64,000 nucleotides of DNA from Neoroseomonas marina (GCF_012927745.1 NZ_JABBKX010000003.1:372001-436000), one strand, 5' to 3'. Numbered from the stretch's first letter, positions 24,586 to 33,393 are shown. Notes: generated by a model from the letters alone, not told the origin. Translations and numbers: made by a program.

Positions 24586-25098
24586 TTGAGCAGACGCGAG
24601 ACCACCGACCCACGCCCCGAGCAGCCACTCGACGAGGCGTACCAGGACGCCGCCACGCGACGCGACCGGCAGGAACGCCGGGAGGCCTTCCTCAAATGGG
24701 AGCGTCAGCGCGACCTGGCCCGTTTCCGGCGCCTTCACGGCCTGACCGAAGGCACCAAGTTCGTCGCGCTGGTCGTGGGCCTGCCGCTGCTGCACTGGTA
24801 CCTGATCGACGGCAGCCTGCTCTATTGGCTGACGCTGCCGATCGTCGGATTCGCGATCGTCCTCTATGTCCTGTTCAAGGGAGCCGAGGAGGGTCCCGGC
24901 GGGCGCGAGCCGAACTACTGGTCGGCCTCCTCGCTGTCCCCCGCGGTGATCGGCGTGCGCGTCATGCGCGGCCTGCGCCGCATCTTCATCCGCCCGCCGC
25001 AGGCCTGCCGGGGCCGGACCGGCAACGGCCGTTCCAGGGCCGGGTCAGAGGGCACCGCCGGCGAAGGTGTCGCAGGCCTCGAGCCGCCCGGTCTCTAG
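24586..25098 (+). CDS. Membrane protein, unknown function
   Basis: A 170-residue protein with a TTG start preceded by GAGGG at about six bases. A charged, basic N-terminal part (about 1-55, rich in Arg, Glu and Gln) precedes two hydrophobic helices (about 59-75 and 80-100), so the N-terminus would be cytoplasmic. The C-terminus after about residue 120 is basic and looks disordered. Its last 54 bases overlap the end of the convergent Zn peptidase gene. No family was recognised. Confidence 0.6.
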   Translation: MSRRETTDPRPEQPLDEAYQDAATRRDRQERREAFLKWERQRDLARFRRLHGLTEGTKFVALVVGLPLLHWYLIDGSLLYWLTLPIVGFAIVLYVLFKGAEEGPGGREPNYWSASSLSPAVIGVRVMRGLRRIFIRPPQACRGRTGNGRSRAGSEGTAGEGVAGLEPPGL

Positions 25099-25893
25099 CC
25101 CGCGCCGGAACCATCGGACGCGCTGGGCCGAGGATCCGTGGGTGAAGCTCTCGGGCACCACATAGCCCTGGGACGCGCGCTGGAGACGGTCATCACCCAC
25201 CGCGGCAGCCGCGTTCAGGCCTTCCTCGATGTCGCCCTTCTCGAGGATGTTCCGTGTTTCATGGGCACGCCGCGCCCACAGGCCGGCCAGGCAGTCGGCC
25301 TGGAGTTCGATGCGCACCTGCAGCGCGTTGCCGGCGGCCTCGCCGCGGCCGCGCCGCGCCTCATTCGCCTGCGACAACACGCCGAACAGATTCTGCACAT
25401 GATGCCCGACCTCATGCGCGACGATGTAGGCCGCGGCGAAGTCGCCGCCGGCGCCGAGCCGCCGCTGCAGGTCCGCCATGAAGTCGAGGTCGATGTAAAC
25501 CCTGCGGTCGTTGGGGCAGTAGAAGGGACCCATCTGCGCCTGGGCGAAGCCGCAGCCCGACTGCGTGGCGCCCGAGAAGAGCACCAGCGTCGGTTCCTCG
25601 TAGCGACGGCCCATGCGGGCGAACTCGGCGTTCCAGACCTGCTCGGTCTCGCCCAGCACCTGCGCGACGAAACGCCGCGCGGCGTCGTCCTCGGCCGTCA
25701 TCTGGCGCTGCACGCCCGGCTGTCGCGGCGCCGGATCGCCCTGCAGCAACTCGCCCGGATCGACGCCCAGCAGCAGGGCGATCAGCAGCACCACCACGCC
25801 GCCGAGGCCGCCGCCGACGGCGATGCCGCGCCCGCCGAAGCCCTGGCCGCGGCGGTCCTCGACATTCTGGCTTTCCGGACCGTCCAGGCGCAT
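25045..25893 (-). CDS. Membrane-anchored neutral zinc metallopeptidase (YpfJ type)
   Basis: A 282-residue protein of the neutral zinc metallopeptidase (YpfJ/KPN_02809) family. A single membrane helix lies at 27-43 after a Gly-rich cytoplasmic start. The periplasmic catalytic domain has HEVGHH (160-165) with the two zinc histidines and catalytic Glu, and a downstream ELQADCLAG block that gives the third ligand. The C-terminal SAQRVRWFRRGLETG is family-typical. Cleavage targets are unknown. The Asp/Glu racemase gene lies 13 bases upstream on the same strand. Confidence 0.93.
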   Translation of the reverse strand: MRLDGPESQNVEDRRGQGFGGRGIAVGGGLGGVVVLLIALLLGVDPGELLQGDPAPRQPGVQRQMTAEDDAARRFVAQVLGETEQVWNAEFARMGRRYEEPTLVLFSGATQSGCGFAQAQMGPFYCPNDRRVYIDLDFMADLQRRLGAGGDFAAAYIVAHEVGHHVQNLFGVLSQANEARRGRGEAAGNALQVRIELQADCLAGLWARRAHETRNILEKGDIEEGLNAAAAVGDDRLQRASQGYVVPESFTHGSSAQRVRWFRRGLETGRLEACDTFAGGAL

Positions 25894-25906
25894 GGCGTCC
25901 CTCCGT

Positions 25907-26644
25907 TCAGGTCTGGCCGCGCAGGATCCCTTCCAGGGCCGGCGACAGGCCGATGCTCGCCCGCCCCGCCGGCGCGGCGAAGGATCCGGTGCGTGGCTTG
26001 GGCAGACGGAGCGCGACCATCATTTCCGCCATCCGCACGCCGCAGGCCATGCCGTCCAAAAGCGCGACGGGGGCGGAAGGTTGCAGGCGCCGGTCGAAAC
26101 CGGCGAGCGCCGCCCCGGCCAGCACGACGGAATCCGCCCCCTGCGCAGCGAGGTCAGCCACCGCGGCCAGCACCTTCGCCCCAACGCCGTCCGGGTCGGC
26201 GACCGCTTCGGGCGGCGTTGCATTGACCCCGACAAGGCCCGCGAGGCGCGAGGACAGCCCGTGGCGGGCGACCAGCTCGCGATAGGTCTCGATGCCGCCG
26301 AAGGTGACCAGGCCGAAGCGCCCGCCGGCCATGCAGCCGACCAGGCAGGCGGCCTCCGTCATGCCGATCACCGGGCAGGGCATCATCTGCCGCGCGGCCT
26401 CGAGCGCCGTGTCGTGGCTGACGGCCAGCAGGCAGGCATCGACCTTGTCCGCATGCCCGGCCAGGAGTTCGAGCAGCGCATGGCCGGCGATGACGTTCTC
26501 GGCGCGGGAGGAGATGACGGCCGGCCCGAAGCGCGGCGTGGCGGGAATGATCTGCGTCCCCGGCGCGGCCGCGGCGCGCGCGGCGGCGGCGCAGGCCTCG
26601 GTGATGGCCTCGGTGGTGTTGGCGTTGGCGACGAGCAGGCGCAT
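25907..26644 (-). CDS. Aspartate/glutamate/hydantoin racemase family protein without the catalytic cysteines
   Basis: A 245-residue protein of the Asp/Glu/hydantoin racemase superfamily. The N-terminal MRLLVANANTTEAIT and the central PVIGMTEAA and RFGLVTF blocks are typical. The two catalytic cysteines of racemases appear replaced: LAVSHDTAL stands for the usual ACFGDPGL, and VVLAGAALAG for VVLGCAGMAG. It may therefore be a non-racemase member (isomerase, decarboxylase-like or binding protein). Its ATG overlaps the stop of the TauD-like gene by one base (TGATG), so the two are co-translated. Confidence 0.8.
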   Translation of the reverse strand: MRLLVANANTTEAITEACAAAARAAAAPGTQIIPATPRFGPAVISSRAENVIAGHALLELLAGHADKVDACLLAVSHDTALEAARQMMPCPVIGMTEAACLVGCMAGGRFGLVTFGGIETYRELVARHGLSSRLAGLVGVNATPPEAVADPDGVGAKVLAAVADLAAQGADSVVLAGAALAGFDRRLQPSAPVALLDGMACGVRMAEMMVALRLPKPRTGSFAAPAGRASIGLSPALEGILRGQT

Positions 26645-27561
26645 CAGGCGCCCGCCGCCCCGGTGCGGCGCGAATGTTCCATGGTGATGCGCAGCCGGCG
26701 GAATTCCTGCGGCGCCTCGGGGTCGCCGGCCGCAGCCTCGGTCAGGGTGCGGCGCTTCCAGATCAGATGCGGGTTGAACAGCAACAGGTCGCCCGGCCGC
26801 GGCTCGAGCTTCAGCATCAGCGGCGCCTCGGCACAGACCGCGTCGAGCAGATCGAAGGCCGGACGCAGCCCCGCCGACAGCGGCGCCGCGCCGGGCTGCG
26901 GCGCTGCCGCGGCTTCCTCGACCGCATACCGGGTGTAGCGGGCGGCGAAGGCCCCCTCGGTCATCGTGAAGACGGCACGTTCCACGACCGCGCCTTCCTC
27001 GATCAACGGCGCCGGTTCGTAGAGCTCGGCAAGCGCGGCACGGTCGCGGCGCATGATCTCGTTGTGCACCGCGCCGGCCGAGATCAGGACATGCGGCGCC
27101 GCATCGGGGGTATTGGCGAGGCAGAGCAGCGCGATGGCGTCGCAGGCCTCGCTATGGAAGCGCGGCGGGCCGGAGGCCGCGCCGGCTTCCGGCACCGGCC
27201 CGATCAGGCGGGCGACCGGGGAGCCCTCGGCGCTGAGCCGCTTGCCGAGATGCGTGCAGAGCTCGAGCAGCGTCGCTTCGGCCGCGGCCGCACCGTGCCG
27301 GTCGAAAGGCAGGCCCCGCAACAGGCAGAAGCCCCGCCCGGTGTCGAGCCGGGCGGCGACATCGACCAGGATCGGCGCCAGGCGCGCCAAAGGCGGCACC
27401 GGCGCCGCGGCCTGGGCGGCGGTCAGGGCCGCCTCGAGCTCCGCGGCTTCCTCCGTGCCCACGGGGACCATCCAGTCCGCGGCGTTCAATTCTGTCGCGA
27501 GCCAGACGGCCGCGCCGGTCTGGGGGGCGGGCCGCGGTCGGGGGCGTGTCGTGGCGCTCAT
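26644..27561 (-). CDS. TauD/TfdA-like 2-oxoglutarate-dependent dioxygenase
   Basis: A 305-residue Fe(II)/2-oxoglutarate oxygenase fold. The iron facial triad is H136-S-E138 in RFHSEACD and the distal His in LFNPHLIWKRR (about 267); 2-oxoglutarate would bind the Arg of RRLRITMEHSRR. The carboxylate ligand is Glu, not the usual Asp, as seen in some clavaminate synthase-like members. The gene heads a two- or three-gene unit with the racemase-like gene (one-base overlap) and the Zn peptidase, and is divergent from an M20 peptidase. The substrate is unknown, possibly an amino-acid derivative. Confidence 0.83.
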   Translation of the reverse strand: MSATTRPRPRPAPQTGAAVWLATELNAADWMVPVGTEEAAELEAALTAAQAAAPVPPLARLAPILVDVAARLDTGRGFCLLRGLPFDRHGAAAAEATLLELCTHLGKRLSAEGSPVARLIGPVPEAGAASGPPRFHSEACDAIALLCLANTPDAAPHVLISAGAVHNEIMRRDRAALAELYEPAPLIEEGAVVERAVFTMTEGAFAARYTRYAVEEAAAAPQPGAAPLSAGLRPAFDLLDAVCAEAPLMLKLEPRPGDLLLFNPHLIWKRRTLTEAAAGDPEAPQEFRRLRITMEHSRRTGAAGA

Positions 27562-27668
27562 GCACGCGACGGTAGCATGAGCGGGGCGCCGAGGCGAAAG
27601 CCGCCCGCCCTTGCCGGATCGGCCCGCCGGGTGGAGGCTCCGCCGCCACCGACCCGGAGAGAGACGCG

Positions 27669-28817
27669 ATGAGTGCTGCCGAGTTCCCTGCCACCGCCCT
27701 GCCCTTCGACGCCGAGGAGATCCTCCCGCGACTGATGCGCTGGGCCGCCTGCGAGAGCCCCACCTTCGATGCGGCGGCGGTGAACCGGATGATGGATCTC
27801 GCCGCGCGGGACCTCGCGCTGATGGGCGCGCGGATCGATCGCATCCCGGGGCGGATGGGCCTCGGCGACTGCGTGCGGGCGCGCTTCCCGCATCCCGCGG
27901 GCGACGCGGCGCCCGGCATCTGCGTGATGGCGCATCTCGACACGGTGCATCCCGTGGGCACGCTGGCGAAGCTGCCGGTGCGCCGCGAAGGCAACCGCTG
28001 CTACGGCCCCGGCATCCTCGACATGAAGGGCGGGACCGTCATCAGCGTGGAGGCCATCCGCCACATCCTCGCCGCGGGCATGGCGACCAAGCTGCCGGTC
28101 ACCTTCCTGCTGACGAGCGACGAGGAGATCGGCAGCCCTTCCACCCGCGACATCATCGAGGCCGAAGCCGCGCGGAACAAGTACGTGCTGGTGCCCGAGC
28201 CCGCCCGCCCCGACGGCGGCGTGGTGACGGGGCGCTACGCCATCGCGCGCTTCAACCTGAAGACCACGGGCCGTCCCTCCCACGCCGGCGCGCGGTTGGC
28301 GGAAGGCCGCAGCGCGATCCGGGAGATGGCGAAGCAGATCCTGGCGATCGAGGAGATGACGTCCGAGGACTGCACCTTCTCGGTCGGCGTCATCCATGGC
28401 GGGCAGTGGGTGAATTGCGTGACCACCACCTGCGAGGCCGAGGCCCTGTCCATGGCCAAGCGGCAGGAGGACCTCGACGCCGGCGTCGCGCGGATGCTCG
28501 CGCTGCGCTCCACCGCCAACGACGTGCAGTTCGAGGTGACACGCGGCGTGACGCGCCCGGTGTGGGAGCCGGATGTGAAGGGCATGGCGCTGTTCGCCCA
28601 TGCGCGGAAGATCGCCAACAGCATCGGCTACGACATCAATCCGCAGTCGAGCGGCGGCGGGTCGGACGGCAACTTCACCGGCGCGATGGGCGTGACGACG
28701 CTCGATGGCCTCGGCGTGCAGGGCGCGATGGCGCATACCCTCGAGGAACATGTGCTGGTCGACAGCCTGGTGCCGCGGGCGCGGCTGATGGCGGGTCTGC
28801 TGACGTCCTTGGACTGA
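27669..28817 (+). CDS. M20 family metallopeptidase (glutamate carboxypeptidase-like)
   Basis: A 382-residue two-zinc amidohydrolase of the CPG2/ArgE group. Metal ligands are H89 (with catalytic D91 in MAHLDTVHP), D118 (GPGILDMKGG), catalytic E152 and ligand E153 (SDEEIGS), E of PEPARPDGG and the C-terminal His of MAHTLEEH. The lid domain lies at about 185-300. No signal peptide, so it is cytoplasmic. CPG2-like enzymes release glutamate from folates or act on N-acyl amino acids; which applies here is open. GAGAGA precedes the ATG. Confidence 0.92.
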   Translation: MSAAEFPATALPFDAEEILPRLMRWAACESPTFDAAAVNRMMDLAARDLALMGARIDRIPGRMGLGDCVRARFPHPAGDAAPGICVMAHLDTVHPVGTLAKLPVRREGNRCYGPGILDMKGGTVISVEAIRHILAAGMATKLPVTFLLTSDEEIGSPSTRDIIEAEAARNKYVLVPEPARPDGGVVTGRYAIARFNLKTTGRPSHAGARLAEGRSAIREMAKQILAIEEMTSEDCTFSVGVIHGGQWVNCVTTTCEAEALSMAKRQEDLDAGVARMLALRSTANDVQFEVTRGVTRPVWEPDVKGMALFAHARKIANSIGYDINPQSSGGGSDGNFTGAMGVTTLDGLGVQGAMAHTLEEHVLVDSLVPRARLMAGLLTSLD

Positions 28818-28827
28818 TCGCGCCGGA

Positions 28828-30051
28828 TCAGGCGCGGCCGACGATATGGTCGGCGAGGAAGGCCGCATCCTCGCCGACGCCCCACAGGAACCCCGACGCC
28901 AGCGTGTGCATCCGATGCAGGCCGAGCACGTAGACGCCGGGTTCCGACGTGACGCCGCGCTGCTGCCTGGGCGCCCCGTTGCCGTCGAGGATCGGGCAGT
29001 CGACCCAGCCGAGATCGAAGCGGTAGCCGAGCGACCAGATGATGCTGCCGATCCCGGCTGCCTCGAGGTCGAGCGCCTCGACCTCCTCGACCGGCGCGTG
29101 AGCCACGGCGGCGTCGGCCTTCGTGTCGGCATCGGGCGGCGCATCGATCCCCCGGGCGGCGATGAAGGCGTCGATGTCGGCGATCGCGTCGCGCAGGGCG
29201 GCATCCCCGGCGGCGAGGTTCGCGTTGAGGTCGGGATTGAGGACGATGCGGCCATCCTCGATGCCCCGCAGACTGCCGAGCAGCGTCGCGCCCTGGCGGG
29301 CCAGGCGGCGCATGTCGGCCGTGTGTCCACCCATGGCGCCCGTGATCAGCGGCGAGCGGACGCCGGGCGGAAGGGTCGAGGCGAGGCGCGTGTTCATGCC
29401 CATGGCATCGTTCCACAGGCTGATGTCGCGCCCGCGGTAGCGCCGCGGCACGCGGCGATGGCCCCGCAGCGCATAGTGCACGTCGCGCCCCTGCTGGAGC
29501 AGGTCGTCGGCGATCTGGTAGCCCGAGGCGCCCGATCCCACCACGAGCACGCCGCCCGGCGGAAGGTCCGCCGCGGAGCCGTAGCGGTTCGCCGTGATCT
29601 GGTGGATGCCGGCCGGAACAGCGGCCGCGCCCTCGGGCACGCGCGGTGACTGCCAGGGGCCGGTGGCGAGGACGACGTTCGACGCCTCCATGGTCAGCGG
29701 CCCGGCCTCGACCCGCAGGCGACCGCTGTCGGCGCGCCGAAGCCTGGTCACTTCCACCCCGCAACGCACCGGAGCGACGTTACGCACGGCGTAGTCCACG
29801 ATGAAGCGGACGACGCCGTCGCGATGCGTGAAGCCGTGCGGATCGTCCCCCGCATATTCCTGGCCGGGCAGCCGCAGCATCACGTTCGGGACCTGGAAGT
29901 GAAGGGACTCCCATCGCTCGCTGCGCCAGCGCTCGGCGATGCGGGCGCGTTCCAGGATCACATGCTCGCGCCCGCGTTGCGCGAGGTGGTGGCTCATGGC
30001 GAGGCCAGCCTGGCCACCGCCGACGATGATCGTCTCGACAAATTCGGCCAT
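28828..30051 (-). CDS. Flavin-dependent monooxygenase (CzcO/FMO-like)
   Basis: A 407-residue FAD- and NADPH-binding oxidoreductase. The FAD site is IIVGGGQAGLAMS (8-20) and the NADPH site VLVVGSGASGYQIADD (about 168-183). The C-terminal SEPGVYVLGLHRMHTLASGFLWGVGEDA closes the FAD domain. These enzymes put oxygen on N, S or ketone groups; the substrate is not evident. It is convergent with the M20 peptidase and lies 46 bases downstream-facing from the SDR gene's stop, on the same strand. Confidence 0.88.
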   Translation of the reverse strand: MAEFVETIIVGGGQAGLAMSHHLAQRGREHVILERARIAERWRSERWESLHFQVPNVMLRLPGQEYAGDDPHGFTHRDGVVRFIVDYAVRNVAPVRCGVEVTRLRRADSGRLRVEAGPLTMEASNVVLATGPWQSPRVPEGAAAVPAGIHQITANRYGSAADLPPGGVLVVGSGASGYQIADDLLQQGRDVHYALRGHRRVPRRYRGRDISLWNDAMGMNTRLASTLPPGVRSPLITGAMGGHTADMRRLARQGATLLGSLRGIEDGRIVLNPDLNANLAAGDAALRDAIADIDAFIAARGIDAPPDADTKADAAVAHAPVEEVEALDLEAAGIGSIIWSLGYRFDLGWVDCPILDGNGAPRQQRGVTSEPGVYVLGLHRMHTLASGFLWGVGEDAAFLADHIVGRA

Positions 30052-30097
30052 GTAATGAGGCTAGAATGCGCCACCATGGCCGGCAAAGCCAATTCGA

Positions 30098-30859
30098 CTA
30101 CTTCCCGCCGTCGACGCTCAATACTTGCCCATTCACATAATTTGCCATGGGCGACGCCAGGAACAGGACTGCATTCGCGATATCCTGCGGCTCACCCAGC
30201 CGGCGCAGCGCGATGGAGGCCAGCACGCGCGCCTGCCCTTCGGGCCCGTAGGCCGCCCACTGCTTGTGCGTCGCCGCGTTCGACAGCACGAAGCCCGGGG
30301 CGACGCTGTTCACGTTGATGCCGTACTGGCCGAGCTCATGCCCCAGTTGCCGCGTCAGCCCGACCAGCCCGTGCTTGGCGCTGGCATAGGCCTGGATGCC
30401 GGTGCGCGAGGGCTGCAGCCCCGCCCCGCTGCTGATGGTCACGATCCGTCCGCCACCGGCCCGCTTCATCCCCGGCACCACGGCCTGGGCGAGGGCGAAG
30501 GCGGCGTGCAGGTTGATGGCGAAGATGTCGTGCCAGTCGCTCTCGGACACTTCCTCGAGCGGCCGTCCGACCTGGCCGCGCACGCCGCCGGCGTTGCACA
30601 CCAGCACGCCGACCGGGCCTTCGGTCCGCGCCTCGATCCCGGCGATCCAGGCCTTCGCCGCGCCGGGCTGCGTCAGGTCGAAGGCGCTGGTGTGGATGGC
30701 GCCTGGGTAGTCGGCGGTCTCATCGAGTTCCTCCGCCGACAGGTCGCAGGCGAAGACCTGCGCGCCGAGGGCGGCGAAGGACTGCGCGATGGCGCGCCCG
30801 AAGCCGTGGCCGGCACCGGTGACGGCGACGGTCACGCCGGTGAAATCGTATTCCCTCAT
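30098..30859 (-). CDS. SDR family oxidoreductase
   Basis: A 253-residue short-chain dehydrogenase/reductase. The NAD(P) site is TGAGHGFGRA (about 14-23), followed by CDLSAEE, the NAG motif in VCNAGG, catalytic Ser in ISSGAG and Y-x3-K in YASAKHG, and the classical C-terminal VNGQVLSVDGG. The acidic residue after beta-2 (D in ACDLS) favours NAD. It is translationally coupled to the PanE-like gene upstream (ATGA overlap), suggesting consecutive reactions on one compound, perhaps a hydroxy or keto acid. Confidence 0.92.
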   Translation of the reverse strand: MREYDFTGVTVAVTGAGHGFGRAIAQSFAALGAQVFACDLSAEELDETADYPGAIHTSAFDLTQPGAAKAWIAGIEARTEGPVGVLVCNAGGVRGQVGRPLEEVSESDWHDIFAINLHAAFALAQAVVPGMKRAGGGRIVTISSGAGLQPSRTGIQAYASAKHGLVGLTRQLGHELGQYGINVNSVAPGFVLSNAATHKQWAAYGPEGQARVLASIALRRLGEPQDIANAVLFLASPMANYVNGQVLSVDGGK

Positions 30860-31920
30860 GGCGACATCAGCTCCGTCAGGTTGGCATCCGACATCGGGCG
30901 CGTGCCGGCTTCGCATTCATGCGTCATGGCGACCAGCCGCCGCACCGCGGGGCAGTCCACGCCGTGCTGCGCGCCGATGGTCGCGATGGGCGCGATCTGC
31001 ACATCGATCTCGGTGCGCCGCTTGCGCACCCAGAGGTCGCGCCACACGCCCGAATGCGTCTTGGCATTGGGCCGGTTGAACGCGACCATGGCGGCGACGG
31101 ACGCCGCGGCCTGCGCTTCGGTGGCACCCGGTGAGAAGGCCGCCGGATCGAAGCCGTTGAAGCCGAGCGGCGTCACACCCTGCGCCCGCGCGACGGCGAT
31201 CGCCTCGGACCCCAAAGCGCGCCACAGCGGCAGCAGTTCCGGCCGCGCCAGGCAGTCGGCGATGCCCTTCTCCCCCAGGGCCTGGGCGAACAGCATCGCC
31301 CCGTAGCCGAGCTTGCCCCAGAGATAGCCCCAGACGTTGTCCGTGGTGATCGTGTTGGGCTCGAAGGTCTCGCGCAGCAGGTCGTGCAGCGCGGTCAGCC
31401 GTGGCGTCGTCGCGCCATCGAGCTCGCCCAGCACCAGCGCGCCGCGCCCGCCGTACAGGATGCGCCCCGGCCCGTGCCAGTCGGCCGAGAAATTCACGAA
31501 GCAGCCCATGGTCCGCGCCGCGCCGACGATGGACGCGATGACCGTCTCGCACAGCCCGTTCTGCAGCGAGAGCACGTAGCCGTCCTCGGCGAGGTGCGGC
31601 AGCAGGGCGCGGCAGGCGTCCTCGGTGTGGTGCGCCTTCACGCAGAGGAAGATGCGGCGATAGGTCCCCTGCACCGTCTCCGGCGTGAAGGCGGGCGCGA
31701 CCACGCGGTGCGGATCGACCGGCCCTTCGATGACAAGGCCGCGCGCCGGGTCGCCGATCGCGGCGACGTGGTCCTTCTCGATATCGACGAAGACGACGGC
31801 GTGGCGCGCGCGCACCAGCGCGGCGCCGACGGTCCCGCCGATCGCGCCGGCACCCCAGACGAGGATCGGCCCGCGGTCCACCGCCGCCCGCGCCGCTGCT
31901 TGTTCCGCTTCCTTCGCCAT
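30856..31920 (-). CDS. 2-dehydropantoate 2-reductase family protein
   Basis: A 354-residue PanE/ApbA-family NAD(P)H reductase acting on a 2-oxo acid. The Rossmann motif is GAGAIGGTVG (about 24-33). The family catalytic and binding residues are present: K in CVKAHHT, N in SLQNGLCE and the second Lys in LWGKLGYG. It is longer than E. coli PanE (303) and stands with an SDR, not with pantothenate genes, so a role in catabolism of a hydroxy acid is as likely as pantoate synthesis. The ATG at 31920 is supported by AGGGACAGG. Confidence 0.87.
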   Translation of the reverse strand: MAKEAEQAAARAAVDRGPILVWGAGAIGGTVGAALVRARHAVVFVDIEKDHVAAIGDPARGLVIEGPVDPHRVVAPAFTPETVQGTYRRIFLCVKAHHTEDACRALLPHLAEDGYVLSLQNGLCETVIASIVGAARTMGCFVNFSADWHGPGRILYGGRGALVLGELDGATTPRLTALHDLLRETFEPNTITTDNVWGYLWGKLGYGAMLFAQALGEKGIADCLARPELLPLWRALGSEAIAVARAQGVTPLGFNGFDPAAFSPGATEAQAAASVAAMVAFNRPNAKTHSGVWRDLWVRKRRTEIDVQIAPIATIGAQHGVDCPAVRRLVAMTHECEAGTRPMSDANLTELMSP

Positions 31921-31997
31921 CCTGTCCCTTCCCGCCTGGACGGCGCGCATCGGCCGCCGCACTCTCGGTCACGCTACGCCGGAGGTGGCCGCCGTCA

Positions 31998-32864
31998 ATG
32001 CAGCAGGGCGTTTCGGGGAACCTCCGCGGCGGGGCGCTGATGGCCGCGGCGGCCGTGCTCTTCGCGGCCGAGGCGTTGGCTATCCGCTGGATGACCGCGC
32101 ATGGCATCCCGGTCGAGGTCCAGGTCTTCGCGCGCTCGCTGGGGCAGTTGTTCTGGGTCGCCCCGGTCATCGCCGCCAGCGGCCTCGCGGTCTTCCGCAC
32201 CCAGCGCGCGCCACTGCACCTGCTGCGCGGCGCCTCGAGCCTGCTGACCTGGGGCTTCTACTATGCCTCCTTCGGGCCGCTCGACCTCGCCACCGCGACG
32301 GTGCTGTCCTTCACCAACGTGATGTTCACCACGCTGCTCGCCGGGCCGGTGCTGGGCGAGAAGGTCGATCGCTGGCGCTGGGCGGGGACCATCGCGGGCT
32401 TCGTCGGCGTCGCGGTGATGCTGCGGCCGGGGACGACGGTCTCGGGCGCTGGCGTGGCGCTCGCTGTCGCCTCGGCGGTCACCTGGTGCGGCATCACGCT
32501 GTCCTCCCGCGTGCTGGCGCAGAGCGAACGGAACACCACCATCATGGCCTGGGTCGGGCTGGTGACGACACTGGGCTCGGCGCCCTTCGCGGCGATGGCC
32601 TGGGTGCCGCTCGGCCTCGGGCAGATCGCCATGCTGCTCGCCGTCGCGGGCTTCGCGCCGGGGATCATCTGGCTGATCACCAGCGCCTATCGCCACGGGG
32701 AGGCCTCCGCCATCGCCCCCTTCCAGTATCTGCGGCTGATCGTCGTCGCGGCCTTCGGCTGGGCGATCTTCGGGGAGGTGCCGGATGGCTGGACCTGGCT
32801 CGGCGCGGCGGTGATCCTCGCCGGCGCCGTCGTCATCACGGTCGCGGAGGCGCGACGGCGCTAG
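31998..32864 (+). CDS. EamA-family (DMT) transporter
   Basis: A 288-residue inner-membrane exporter with ten predicted helices in two EamA repeats of five. Relatives export amino acids, metabolites or drugs. The first repeat ends near LGEKVDRWRWAGTIAGFVGVAVML and the second near GEVPDGWTWLGAAVILAGAVVI, the usual repeat signature. The start ATG 31998 is 77 bases from the divergent PanE-like gene. Its TAG stop lies inside the left end of the two-palindrome repeat element at 32861-32968. Confidence 0.88.
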   Translation: MQQGVSGNLRGGALMAAAAVLFAAEALAIRWMTAHGIPVEVQVFARSLGQLFWVAPVIAASGLAVFRTQRAPLHLLRGASSLLTWGFYYASFGPLDLATATVLSFTNVMFTTLLAGPVLGEKVDRWRWAGTIAGFVGVAVMLRPGTTVSGAGVALAVASAVTWCGITLSSRVLAQSERNTTIMAWVGLVTTLGSAPFAAMAWVPLGLGQIAMLLAVAGFAPGIIWLITSAYRHGEASAIAPFQYLRLIVVAAFGWAIFGEVPDGWTWLGAAVILAGAVVITVAEARRR

Positions 32865-32969
32865 AGCAGATCCCGATCAGGTGGAATCACCTGATCGGGT
32901 GAAGATGCTCGCGAAAACAAGTGCCTTGAGGCGTTGCCGTGCGCCATGGCGAACGGAAACGGCTCTAGC
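32860..32969. repeat. Two-palindrome intergenic repeat element (RIME/REP-like)
   Basis: About 108 bases bounded by the 8-base inverted ends GCTAGAGC (32860-32867) and GCTCTAGC (32962-32969). The left half is a perfect 12-bp hairpin (32872-32883 with 32888-32899, loop GAAT); the right half is an imperfect palindrome around CGCCATGGCG (about 32932-32956). The CTAG in each end supplies the stop codon of the flanking convergent genes. The size and two-palindrome plan resemble the RIME elements described in rhizobia. Confidence 0.65.
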
Positions 32970-33393
32970 CGTCCTCGCGGTACCCCGAGGCGGCGACGGC
33001 CGCGGCGAGCACCGCCGTGTCGAAGCCGAAGTCGCGATAGCCGTTCCGCAGGCGCTGCACATACTCCGCCGCCGGCGGGCCGGGGCGATGGACGATCTCG
33101 TCATAGGTCCAGGCCTCGCTGCCATCGGGCAGGCGGAGTCGCGTCCGCCGGTAGGTGTGCGGGCCCTCGTAGCGGTCGAGCGCCTCGAGATCCGCCTGGG
33201 TGATGCGCCACAGCCCGACCGGGCAGGCCGCGGCCGCATCGGGCTCGATCAGCGCGAACTTCCGCAGCACCAGGCGCCAGCCTGTCAGGAGCAGGCTTCC
33301 CGCCACGACCGCATCGGGGCAGCGCCCGCGCATCTGGTCGTGCCACAGGTTGCTGCCATAGGCTGCATAGAATTCGGGAAGGAACGCGGGCAT
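32965..33393 (-). CDS. Gamma-glutamylcyclotransferase-like protein
   Basis: A 142-residue protein of the GGCT/AIG2-like fold. The substrate-binding AAYGSNL lies at 10-16, preceded by the strand PEFY, and the family block LEALDRYEGPHTYRR follows at about 70-84. Members cleave gamma-glutamyl compounds to 5-oxoproline. Its stop codon is contributed by the inverted end of the adjoining repeat element. Its ATG (33393-33391) shares two bases with the ATG of the divergent MBL gene (CATG), leaving no room for a normal leader. Confidence 0.82.
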   Translation of the reverse strand: MPAFLPEFYAAYGSNLWHDQMRGRCPDAVVAGSLLLTGWRLVLRKFALIEPDAAAACPVGLWRITQADLEALDRYEGPHTYRRTRLRLPDGSEAWTYDEIVHRPGPPAAEYVQRLRNGYRDFGFDTAVLAAAVAASGYREDG

